Shown here in pieces: positions 12,540 through 18,800 of a stretch of 18,800 bases of DNA. The notes beneath the pieces are model-generated. The model saw only the letters and a list, made by a program, of their open reading frames with translations, searched no databases and was not told where the DNA came from. How positions within the stretch are numbered: position 1 is the first letter of the stretch; every line of letters starts with the position of its first letter. A program made the position numbers and the translations under genes. Source of the stretch: CAYXVU01 sp964468725 (GTDB lineage: Bacteria; Acidobacteriota; Blastocatellia; UBA7656); contig CAYXVU010000112.1 of NCBI GenBank assembly GCA_964468725.1, positions 1 through 18,800 of the forward strand, read 5' to 3'.

Positions 12540-13964
12540 TCACCCGTTCATCCCTTCATCATCTGTCGTTTTCCATTGGCGCGTATCTACGAAGTGACCG
12601 GCAATCGCAGCAGCAGCAGCCATGGCCGGGCTGACCAGATGGGTACGTCCGCCGCGACCCTGACGGCCTTCGAAGTTGCGATTCGAAGTCGAAGCACACC
12701 GCTCACCCGGCAGCAACACATCGGCATTCATCCCCAAACACATGCTGCAACCCGGCTCGCGCCATTCAAACCCCGACTCGACGAAGATACGATCAAGCGC
12801 TTCCGCTTCCGCCATCGCTTTGACTTGCTGTGAACCGGGCACGACCATTGCCTGTACCTGTGGCGCGACTTTGCGACCTTTAACGACGCGCGCCGCTTCG
12901 CGCAAATCTTCAAGGCGCGAATTCGTACACGAACCGATGAAGACCCGATCAATGCGAATCTCTTGAATCGGCGTTCGCGGTTCTAAATTCATATATTCGA
13001 GGGCGCGATGTAAGGCTTTGCGGGTGTCTTCATCGGCGCAAGCCTCCGGGTCGGGCACTTCGCCCGTCACATCGGCAACCATTCCGGGGCTTGTCCCCCA
13101 ACTCACTTGCGGCGCAAGCTCAGTTACTGAAAGGGTCAACTCCCGATCAAACTGCGCCCCCGCATCGGTCGGCAGGCTCTGCCAATACTGCACCGCCTCA
13201 GCGAAATCTCTGCCGCGCGGAGCAAACTCGCGGCCTTCCAGATAGGCAAAGGTCGTCTCATCCGGCGCAATCATTCCGGCACGCGCCCCCGCTTCGATGG
13301 ACATATTGCAAATTGTCATGCGCTCTTCCATCGAAAGCGTTCGAATCGCATCACCAGCGTATTCGATAATGTGTCCGGTAGCGCCATCCGTTCCGATCTT
13401 GCCAATGATATGCAAGATCACATCTTTCGCGCTCACGCCCACCGCTAGGCTGCCCTGCAAGTTGATCCGCAACGTCTTCGCTTTCGCCTGCCACAGACAC
13501 TGCGTAGCCAGAACGTGTTCGACTTCGCTTGTGCCGATGCCAAAGGCCAATGCGCCGAATGCGCCGTGTGTCGCCGTATGACTATCGCCGCAAACAATCG
13601 TTGTACCCGGCAAGGTCAATCCGAGTTCCGGGCCGATGACATGCACGATGCCTTGTCGGGAACTGTTCAAGTCATAGAGGGGGATGCCGAACTCCCGACA
13701 GTTAAGAGCCAGTGCGTCAACCTGCGCTTTGGCAACTTCATCGAGAATGGGCAAGGAACGAGCCGTTGTCGGCACGTTGTGATCTACGGTGGCGACGGTT
13801 AAATCGGCGCGGCGCACTTTGCGTCCCTGTGCGCGCAGCGAAGCGAAAGCTTGCGGCGAGGTGACTTCGTGAACCAAATGGCGATCAATGTAGAGCAAAG
13901 CGCGGTCGTCTTCTTCGATGACGATGTGCGTTTGCCAAATCTTTTCAAATAAGGTTTTCGGCAT
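12540..13964 (-). CDS. leuC: 3-isopropylmalate dehydratase large subunit
   Basis: A 474-residue aconitase-superfamily subunit of isopropylmalate isomerase, working with LeuD. The [4Fe-4S] cysteines are visible: C346 (VFIGSCTNSR), C406 and C409 (EPGCSMCLGMN). It also shows DHNVPTT (61-67), CGDSHTATHGAFGALAFGIGTSEVEHVLATQ (about 125-155) and SNRNFEGRQG (427-436). The start MPKTLFEKIW at 13964 is the family-like ATG; the ribosome site is weak. leuB ends 32 bases upstream. The protein would normally end soon after GHFVDTRQW; here the last codons (DDEGMNG) and the stop lie in repeat-like purine-rich sequence abutting the intergenic element. Confidence 0.97.
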   Translation of the reverse strand: MPKTLFEKIWQTHIVIEEDDRALLYIDRHLVHEVTSPQAFASLRAQGRKVRRADLTVATVDHNVPTTARSLPILDEVAKAQVDALALNCREFGIPLYDLNSSRQGIVHVIGPELGLTLPGTTIVCGDSHTATHGAFGALAFGIGTSEVEHVLATQCLWQAKAKTLRINLQGSLAVGVSAKDVILHIIGKIGTDGATGHIIEYAGDAIRTLSMEERMTICNMSIEAGARAGMIAPDETTFAYLEGREFAPRGRDFAEAVQYWQSLPTDAGAQFDRELTLSVTELAPQVSWGTSPGMVADVTGEVPDPEACADEDTRKALHRALEYMNLEPRTPIQEIRIDRVFIGSCTNSRLEDLREAARVVKGRKVAPQVQAMVVPGSQQVKAMAEAEALDRIFVESGFEWREPGCSMCLGMNADVLLPGERCASTSNRNFEGRQGRGGRTHLVSPAMAAAAAIAGHFVDTRQWKTTDDEGMNG

Positions 13965-13996
13965 AACCAATCTAAAGAGGTAGAACGGGAATAACG

Positions 13997-15109
13997 TTAC
14001 GCATCAACGCTGTGATTCGCAGAGGTCGCCGATTCGCCAGTAGAGATGATTTGACACACGGCGTCGCCAAACTCAGAGGTGGTCACAAAGCTCTTATCCG
14101 TTGACAAATCAAAGGTGCGCACCCCATTGGCAATAACGGCTTGAATCGCCTCTTCAATCGCTGCGGCTTCCGCTTCAAGCGCGAATGCGTGGCGAAGCAT
14201 CATCGCCGCCGAAGCGATTGCGCCGATTGGATTGGCTTTGCCTGTGCCCGCGATATCCGGCGCTGACCCATGCACAGGTTCATAGAGTCCGATGCCGTCA
14301 CCCAAACTTGCTGACGCCAGCATACCAATCGAACTGGCAATCACAGCAGCCTCGTCCGACAGAATGTCGCCGAACATATTTTCGGCGAGCACAACATCGA
14401 AATGGCGCGGGTGCGTGACCAACCGCATGGCGCAGCTATCAACCAACGCGTGTTCTAACTCGACATCTTCATATTGCCGACTGACACGCGTGACGACTTC
14501 GCGCCAGAATTGCGATACTTCCAACACGTTGGCTTTATCAACCGAGGTCACTTTTCGGCGTCGCATGCGCGCCGCTTGAAAAGCAACATGAGCGATGCGC
14601 TCAATCTCTTCGACGCGATAACTCATGGTATTGAAGGCGCGTGCCACGATCTCACCATCTTTTTCAAAACCGCGCGGCTGGCCGTAATAGAGTCCGCTCA
14701 ACAATTCGCGCACGATCAGCAGGTCGCAGCCACGCACAATGTCGGTCTTGAGTGGCGACTGTTCGGCGAGTTCCTCATACACAGTGACCGGTCTCAGGTT
14801 GGCATAAACGCCCAATGCTTTGCGTAGAGCGAGCAAGCCATCTTCCGGTTTTTTCCCGCGTTCGTTTTGGTCATATTGCGGGCCACCGACTGCGCCAAGC
14901 AGAACCGCTTCGCTTGCCAGACAACCCGCGAGGGTTGCTTCTGGCAGCGGCACGCCTTGCTGATCGAGCGCGCAACCGCCAATCAGATAGTCACGGATTT
15001 CCAGTTCATGCCCGAATCTTGAACAGACTGCTGCAAGCACTTTCACCGCCTCGGCAGTCACTTCCCTGCCGACGCCATCGCCCGGTAAACATGCGATCTT
15101 CCGTTTCAT
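13997..15109 (-). CDS. leuB: 3-isopropylmalate dehydrogenase
   Basis: A 370-residue NAD-dependent beta-decarboxylating dehydrogenase that oxidises 3-isopropylmalate to 2-ketoisocaproate. It shows the family landmarks IACLPGDGVGREV (N-terminus), LLALRKALGVYANLRPV, VTSVDKANVLEVSQFWREV (catalytic Lys), AENMFGDILSDEAA (metal-binding Asp residues) and PVHGSAPDIAGTGKANPIGAI (NAD site). I start at ATG 15109, with GAGG nine bases upstream; a GTG at 15148 would add 13 residues. The C-terminal tail (STGESATSANHSVDA) is a little longer than usual. It lies 45 bases downstream of the cupin gene and 32 bases upstream of leuC, so all three are likely co-transcribed. Confidence 0.97.
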   Translation of the reverse strand: MKRKIACLPGDGVGREVTAEAVKVLAAVCSRFGHELEIRDYLIGGCALDQQGVPLPEATLAGCLASEAVLLGAVGGPQYDQNERGKKPEDGLLALRKALGVYANLRPVTVYEELAEQSPLKTDIVRGCDLLIVRELLSGLYYGQPRGFEKDGEIVARAFNTMSYRVEEIERIAHVAFQAARMRRRKVTSVDKANVLEVSQFWREVVTRVSRQYEDVELEHALVDSCAMRLVTHPRHFDVVLAENMFGDILSDEAAVIASSIGMLASASLGDGIGLYEPVHGSAPDIAGTGKANPIGAIASAAMMLRHAFALEAEAAAIEEAIQAVIANGVRTFDLSTDKSFVTTSEFGDAVCQIISTGESATSANHSVDA

Positions 15110-15154
15110 CCTTGTGTGCCTCGTCTCTTCTGAAGTTGCGAGACGCACATTCTA

Positions 15155-15529
15155 CTAAACTGCCCACAGCGAGTCATTCGGATCGCGGTGTAAGAGATAA
15201 TCATCGCCGGTCAGCCAATCGGTGCGACGCGGCGTGCAGATATCAATGGCAATCGTGTCATCGAGAGCTTCGGAAGAGTGTTCCACACCGGGAGGAATGA
15301 CGAGCATCTGATTGTTGGTCAGCGTGACCTCTTTATCCGGCAGATAGAATTTCCATGCGCCGCTGAGCACGATGATGACTTCTTCGCTAGTGTGGTGGTG
15401 GGTTTGCGTGACAGCAAACCGTTTTACTTCGACGCGGGCGACCGTTAGGTTTTCCCCTATCGCCATCTGACGCCGATAGAGTTCTGAAATCTCTTCGGCG
15501 CTCATCTGATTCCAATCGTAAAATCCCAT
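15155..15529 (-). CDS. Single-domain cupin protein inside the leu cluster
   Basis: A 124-residue cupin_2-type protein. Cupin motif 1 is visible as THHHTSEEVIIVLSG (H44-H46, E50), and motif 2 as IPPGVEHSSEALDD (H84), so a mononuclear metal site is likely. It has no signal peptide and is cytoplasmic. The ATG at 15529 has GAGGAC about 10 bases upstream. It sits between leuA and leuB, 45 bases before leuB, in the same direction. Such small cupins can be isomerases, dioxygenases or ligand sensors; no substrate can be named. Its place in the operon suggests a link to branched-chain keto-acid metabolism, but that is inference only. Confidence 0.88.
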   Translation of the reverse strand: MGFYDWNQMSAEEISELYRRQMAIGENLTVARVEVKRFAVTQTHHHTSEEVIIVLSGAWKFYLPDKEVTLTNNQMLVIPPGVEHSSEALDDTIAIDICTPRRTDWLTGDDYLLHRDPNDSLWAV

Positions 15530-15583
15530 AGTTTAACGTCCTCAGTTTGATGAACCTATCCAGGGGCAATCGCAGCAATCCTG

Positions 15584-15859
15584 AAGAATACAGAATTCAG
15601 AATGAAACGGCTTGCCTACCGCCTGACCGGAGCCACCCGGTGCCNNNNNNNNNNNNNNNNNNNNNNNNNNNNNNNNNNNNNNNNNNNNNNNNNNNNNNNN
15701 NNNNNNNNNNNNNNNNNNNNNNNNNNNNNNNNNNNNNNNNNNNNACAGAATTCAGAATGAAACGGCTTGCCTACCGCCTGACCGGAGCCACCCGGTGCCG
15801 ACTTCTGTACTCTTCTGACTCCTGAATTCCGGTTTTTGTATTCTGAATTCTGTATTCTT
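15584..15859. repeat. Inverted-repeat GAATTC element with 55-bp direct repeats flanking an assembly gap
   Basis: The outer ends are a perfect 20-base inverted repeat (15584-15603 and 15840-15859) containing ACAGAATTCAGAAT. Inside, an identical 55-base segment occurs at 15590-15644 and 15745-15799, exactly abutting the run of 100 N on both sides. The segment carries a GC-rich core with a possible stem ACCGG/CCGGT near its end. A further GAATTC lies at 15824-15829. The exact 100 N and exact 55-base duplication suggest unmerged contig ends from a k=55 graph assembly, so the true copy number and length are unknown. Confidence 0.75.
15645..15744. other. Assembly gap of 100 N
   Basis: Exactly 100 undetermined bases, a conventional scaffold-gap length rather than a measured distance. 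No gene can be called across it. Confidence 0.98.
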
Positions 15860-15946
15860 GTCGTCATCCCTTATCGCTGCTCGCACAACAGACCATCATC
15901 AATGATGACGGCCTGAGTTTGAGCCTCGTAACCTGCCAAAATCGGC

Positions 15947-17530
15947 TCACGCTGAACCGACAACCCGGCTCGTCGCCTTCGCCGCATCCGCCGCCACAAC
16001 GGTGGTCGGAGTCGCAGTGCGGCTGCGGGAGTGCACGGCTTTATTGACCGCGTGCAGATAGGCACGCGCGCTCGCTTCAACGATGTCCGTCGAGGCCGCG
16101 CGCCCGGTAAAAGTCTTGCCATCGAATTCGACTTGCGCGAAGACTTCGCCAACCGCATCGCTGCCGCGCGTGATCGAATGAACCGAATAATCCAGCAATT
16201 TGCCGCGCAGCCCTGTGAGAAAATCAATCGCATCATGCACAGCCGCCACCGGGCCTCCGGCTTGCGAAGCGCGCGACATCATCTGATGGTCACGCTCCAA
16301 TGTCACCGTCGCCCATGACGTTTTGGCGCTTCCGGCGATGGCTTCGACAGAGCGTAATTTGAAGGTTTCGGGAATCTCGCGCAGCCCATCTTGAATAATG
16401 GCCAGCAAATCTTCGTCAAAGACCTCTTTCTTCTGATCGGCGAGGAGAGTAAAGAGCTTGTAGGCTTTGTCGAGTTCGGGGCGCGACAAGGTGAAGCCCA
16501 TCTCTTCATAGCGTTTTTGCAGAGCGTGACGCCCGGAGTGCTTGCCCAATACGAGCGCACTCTGTTTTGCACCGACAGTCTCCGGTTTCATGATTTCGTA
16601 AGTCAATCGGTTTTGCAGGACGCCGTGCTGGTGAATGCCCGCTTCGTGAGCAAAGGCATTGCGCCCGACGATAGCTTTGTTGGGTTGCACCGTCACACCG
16701 GTGATGTTGGAAAGCATCTGGCTGGCGCGATAAAGCTCAGCAGTCAGAATTTCGGTGTAAAACGGGATGATGTCTTTACGAACGGCAAGAGCCATTACAA
16801 TCTCTTCGAGTGAAGCGTTGCCTGCCCGTTCACCGATACCGTTGATCGTGCATTCGACTTGTCGCGCACCGGCTTCGATGGCGGCAAGGGAGTTAGCAAC
16901 ACCGAGTCCGAGATCGTTATGGCAATGAACCGAAATGGTCACGTCGGCAATCTCCGGCACTCGATCTTTGAGGATGCCAATGATGTGCGTGAATTCGCGC
17001 GGGATGGTATAGCCGACCGTATCAGGGATGTTGATCGTCGTCGCGCCCGCCCGAATCGCTGCGCGAACGGCTTGGCAGAGAAACTCTAAATCCGAACGCG
17101 TCGCGTCTTCCGGCGAAAACTCTACGTCATCGGTGAGCGAGCGCGCATAGCCGACGGCTTCGGCGATTTGGGTGAGCGCCTGCTCGCGGGTGATCTTGAG
17201 CTTGTATTCGAGGTGAATGTCAGAGGTTGCCAGAAAGGTATGAATGCGCGGGCGTTTGGCATCTTTGAGCGCCTCCCAAGCGCGCGCGATATCTTCGGGC
17301 AATGCCCGGGCGAGTCCGGCGATGATCGGAGTTTGACAGTGTCTGGCGATTTCACGGACGGCGGCAAAGTCATCATCGGAAGCGATGGGGAAACCGGCTT
17401 CGATGATGTCCACGCCGAGCGTTTCGAGTTGCTGCGCGAGGCGTACTTTCTCTTCAAGATTCATGGAACAGCCGGGCGACTGCTCGCCATCGCGCAAGGT
17501 GGTGTCAAAAATCTTTATGCGTTCCGCCAT
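15947..17530 (-). CDS. leuA: 2-isopropylmalate synthase
   Basis: A 527-residue protein catalysing the first committed step of leucine synthesis: acetyl-CoA plus 2-ketoisovalerate to 2-isopropylmalate. The TIM-barrel catalytic domain shows FDTTLRDGEQSPGCSMN (8-24), NIPDTVGYT (167-175), the metal motif HCHNDLGLG (H202, H204) and NGIGERAGNASLEE (N238). FAHEAGIHQHGVL follows, and then a C-terminal LeuA dimer/allosteric domain (about 385-500), so feedback inhibition by leucine is expected. The last 30 residues are Ala/Thr/Ser/Val-rich and atypical. The ATG at 17530 follows AAAGG at a normal distance; a TTG at 17545 would swallow that site. It is the first gene of the leu cluster, but a gap-containing repeat separates it from the cupin and leuB. 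Confidence 0.97.
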   Translation of the reverse strand: MAERIKIFDTTLRDGEQSPGCSMNLEEKVRLAQQLETLGVDIIEAGFPIASDDDFAAVREIARHCQTPIIAGLARALPEDIARAWEALKDAKRPRIHTFLATSDIHLEYKLKITREQALTQIAEAVGYARSLTDDVEFSPEDATRSDLEFLCQAVRAAIRAGATTINIPDTVGYTIPREFTHIIGILKDRVPEIADVTISVHCHNDLGLGVANSLAAIEAGARQVECTINGIGERAGNASLEEIVMALAVRKDIIPFYTEILTAELYRASQMLSNITGVTVQPNKAIVGRNAFAHEAGIHQHGVLQNRLTYEIMKPETVGAKQSALVLGKHSGRHALQKRYEEMGFTLSRPELDKAYKLFTLLADQKKEVFDEDLLAIIQDGLREIPETFKLRSVEAIAGSAKTSWATVTLERDHQMMSRASQAGGPVAAVHDAIDFLTGLRGKLLDYSVHSITRGSDAVGEVFAQVEFDGKTFTGRAASTDIVEASARAYLHAVNKAVHSRSRTATPTTVVAADAAKATSRVVGSA

Positions 17531-17582
17531 TAGATGACCTTTCAAGAGAGTTTGTGTTGGTTCAGGAAATCACTAAACGGAA

Positions 17583-17611
17583 GGAATACCACGACTGTTT
17601 TCGCACAGCAA
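17583..17611 (-). promoter_or_regulatory. Candidate leuA promoter
   Basis: On the minus strand TTGCTG (17606-17611) and TATTCC (17583-17588) are 17 bases apart. A TG one base before the -10 box gives an extended -10 form (TGGTATTCC). The expected start site is about 45 bases before the leuA ATG. Confidence 0.4.
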
Positions 17612-17621
17612 ATCAGTAATC

Positions 17622-17637
17622 TTTATCAGTTGATAAA
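17622..17637. promoter_or_regulatory. 7-2-7 palindrome upstream of leuA, candidate operator
   Basis: TTTATCA-GT-TGATAAA is a perfect inverted repeat that begins 10 bases upstream of the candidate leuA -35 box. This is the usual position for an activator such as a LysR-type protein. The regulator encoded at the end of the same cluster is a natural candidate, by inference. Confidence 0.4.
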
Positions 17638-17766
17638 CGCGATGCGGCGTGCAATTTGTGAAAAGTCAATGCAAACAGGCAGCGACGAAACCGACCGGCT
17701 CCAGTCATCGCCCAGACCGGCGAGCTATTCGTGAAAGCCATTCGGCTTCGCCGCATCATTGCGCGA

Positions 17767-18771
17767 TCAGCGCAGGTTGAATTCGATATCTACGGTGACC
17801 CAACATTCGACCGTTTGTGCGCCGCGCATCGCCGGACGAAACCGCATTTGCATCGCGGCGCGAATCGCTTCTTCATCGAGTCCGTGAGGCAGATGCGTTT
17901 GCAAGCGAACCTGCCGAACAACACCATCTGCTCCAACCAGAATGCGCGCTTTCACAGTGCCCTGCACGCGGTTGATGCGCGCTTGTTCTGTATAGTTCGG
18001 ACGCGGACGATTGAGTACGACGGGTCGCGCATCTACAGGCTCTTGCCGCGTCTGATGATTCGAATCTTTGCCGCCGATACTGTAGTCGCTATCGCCAATA
18101 CCTTTCTCGTTGCCCGGCCCGTACCCCTTTCCCTTACCTGGCCCGACTCCGCCTTGATCGCCGCTGCCAAACCCGCCTCTGCTCCCCGGCCCATCCGAAG
18201 GCGGCCCAATAATGCCGTTGGGCACACCCATCGGAGTAAGCTCGTCTCGACGCATATCAAATTCCGAGGGCGCATTCACGGTTGGAGTCACCGGCAAGAG
18301 CGGTGGCGTGATTTGCGGTCGCGTAGTCGGAGCGACGACAGAATCTTGCTCGATGAAATGCGGCGGCGTACCTGCTGACGCTGGCGAAAGTGATTGATTG
18401 CCGCCACCGCCTCCTCCTCCCGTATGCTCATCTCGACCCATCGCCTTCAGATTCGGGCGCGCAGTCCACAGCGGATAAGCCACGAACACAGACCCATCTT
18501 CTTCTCCTATATTGGTTGGTTTGCTGGTTGACCACAAAATCAATACCAAGGCGAAAGCAAGTGCATAGATGATCAGACTGACAGCCAATCCGAATTGCAA
18601 GCGCATCGCGCGCCGATGATTGTTTGAGGCATCTCCCTTGAAGAGATGAACGAAGAAGTCTTTCGGGTCGGTGCGTAATTCATCACTGGCTTCCTTCAAT
18701 TGGGCGGCAAGCCGTTTGAAAAAAGTTTCCGGTTGGCGGCACACACTAAGAAACAAGGCGTCTTCGGGCAT
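17767..18771 (-). CDS. TonB-family energy transducer
   Basis: A 334-residue protein. The ATG at 18771 follows AAGGAGG four bases upstream. A cytoplasmic N-terminus of about 57 residues (FFKRLAAQLKEASDELRTDPKDFF) precedes one membrane helix (about 58-82, LAVSLIIYALAFALVLILW). A long Pro/Gly-rich periplasmic linker includes a run of seven glycines near 118-124 and a GKGKGYGPGNEKG segment. The C-terminal TonB domain covers about 248-334 (VLNRPRPNYTEQARINRVQGTVKARILVGADGVVRQVRL...AIRAAMQMRFRPA). It should couple the inner-membrane proton gradient to outer-membrane receptors, implying a diderm cell. The cytoplasmic extension before the anchor is longer than in E. coli TonB, as in many acidobacterial versions. 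ExbB/ExbD are not in the window. A single gene upstream of leuA; no functional link is evident. Confidence 0.9.
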   Translation of the reverse strand: MPEDALFLSVCRQPETFFKRLAAQLKEASDELRTDPKDFFVHLFKGDASNNHRRAMRLQFGLAVSLIIYALAFALVLILWSTSKPTNIGEEDGSVFVAYPLWTARPNLKAMGRDEHTGGGGGGGNQSLSPASAGTPPHFIEQDSVVAPTTRPQITPPLLPVTPTVNAPSEFDMRRDELTPMGVPNGIIGPPSDGPGSRGGFGSGDQGGVGPGKGKGYGPGNEKGIGDSDYSIGGKDSNHQTRQEPVDARPVVLNRPRPNYTEQARINRVQGTVKARILVGADGVVRQVRLQTHLPHGLDEEAIRAAMQMRFRPAMRGAQTVECWVTVDIEFNLR

Positions 18772-18800
18772 ACGTCCTCCTTCCCGCGCAGGCGGCGGGC

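Larger units (their letters stand above)
15530..15946. other. leuA-cupin spacer with repeat element and assembly gap
   Basis: 417 positions without a gene, of which 100 are N (15645-15744). The rest is the inverted-repeat element at 15584-15859, a short unremarkable stretch next to the cupin start, and about 85 bases after leuA with no clear terminator. Confidence 0.6.
17546..17766 (-). promoter_or_regulatory. leuA upstream region
   Basis: A 221-base space between the tonB-like gene and leuA. It contains a weak 5-bp hairpin, AAGCC/GGCTT (17735-17739/17744-17748), after the tonB-like gene without a T-run, plus the palindrome and promoter candidates listed separately. I looked for a Leu-rich leader peptide and a T-box and saw neither. 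Confidence 0.5.

Noticed and set aside
15590..15799. 55-bp direct repeats as ends of a transposon
   Set aside because: They touch the N gap exactly and equal a common assembly k-mer size; no transposase is seen.
15547..15825. Open frame running through the N block
   Set aside because: One third of it is undetermined sequence and the rest is repeat DNA.
15871..15946. Alternative frame continuing past the leuA stop (…ILAGYEAQTQAVIIDDGLL…)
   Set aside because: LeuA is already complete through its dimer domain; this tail has no recognised homology and no start of its own, so a frameshift is not supported.
17546..17766. Leucine attenuator or T-box before leuA
   Set aside because: No short frame with a run of Leu codons, no T-box consensus and no terminator with a T-run were found.
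17731..18378. 215-residue plus-strand open frame
   Set aside because: It lies antisense to the tonB-like gene, lacks a ribosome site and has shadow-type composition rich in Arg.

Overview
The window reads as chromosomal DNA of a GC-moderate (roughly 55-58 % by eye) Gram-negative-type soil bacterium. My best guess is Acidobacteriota, probably Blastocatellia or a relative. This rests on the TonB-type energy transducer, the secreted Ig/LVIVD and subtilase proteins with Sec signals, the imidazolonepropionase-like amidohydrolase and the degenerate GAATTC-rich intergenic repeats. There is no rRNA or marker gene to confirm it. A 100-N gap at 15645-15744 with an identical 55-mer on each side shows this is a draft short-read assembly, possibly a metagenome bin.

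Left part (1-5932): a partial, exported amidohydrolase-fold protein that has lost its metal ligands (minus); a small HExxH protein resembling DUF4157/'vgr-related' proteins (minus); a 99-residue unknown protein (plus); a DinB-family protein (plus); a 66-residue two-helix membrane protein of PLDc_N type (minus); a secreted subtilisin-like protease with a clear upstream promoter (plus); and an SDR oxidoreductase (minus). These look like independent single genes.

Middle (6067-10720): an apparent two-gene operon. The first gene encodes a secreted protein with three bacterial Ig-like domains followed by a seven-bladed LVIVD-type beta-propeller, in which five blades begin with an aligned histidine. 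The second encodes a large membrane protein joining a NapH/NosR-like membrane ferredoxin, two copies of a helical module, a HEAT-like segment and a C-terminal cyclic-nucleotide-binding domain. A perfect 8-bp hairpin surrounds the first gene's stop codon. This pair is the best candidate for an undescribed system: a secreted propeller linked to a membrane iron-sulfur protein with a cytoplasmic sensory tail.

Right part (10775-17530, all minus): a leucine biosynthesis cluster transcribed leuA - cupin - leuB - leuC - leuD - lysR. The LysR-type regulator overlaps leuD by ATGA and is probably translationally coupled to it. A 7-2-7 palindrome next to a candidate leuA promoter is a plausible operator. 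The cluster is interrupted by two intergenic elements built of short GAATTC-containing direct repeats arranged as inverted arms around GC-rich cores, one of which also holds the assembly gap. LeuA to LeuD together convert 2-ketoisovalerate to 2-ketoisocaproate. The window ends with a TonB-family protein (minus) upstream of leuA.
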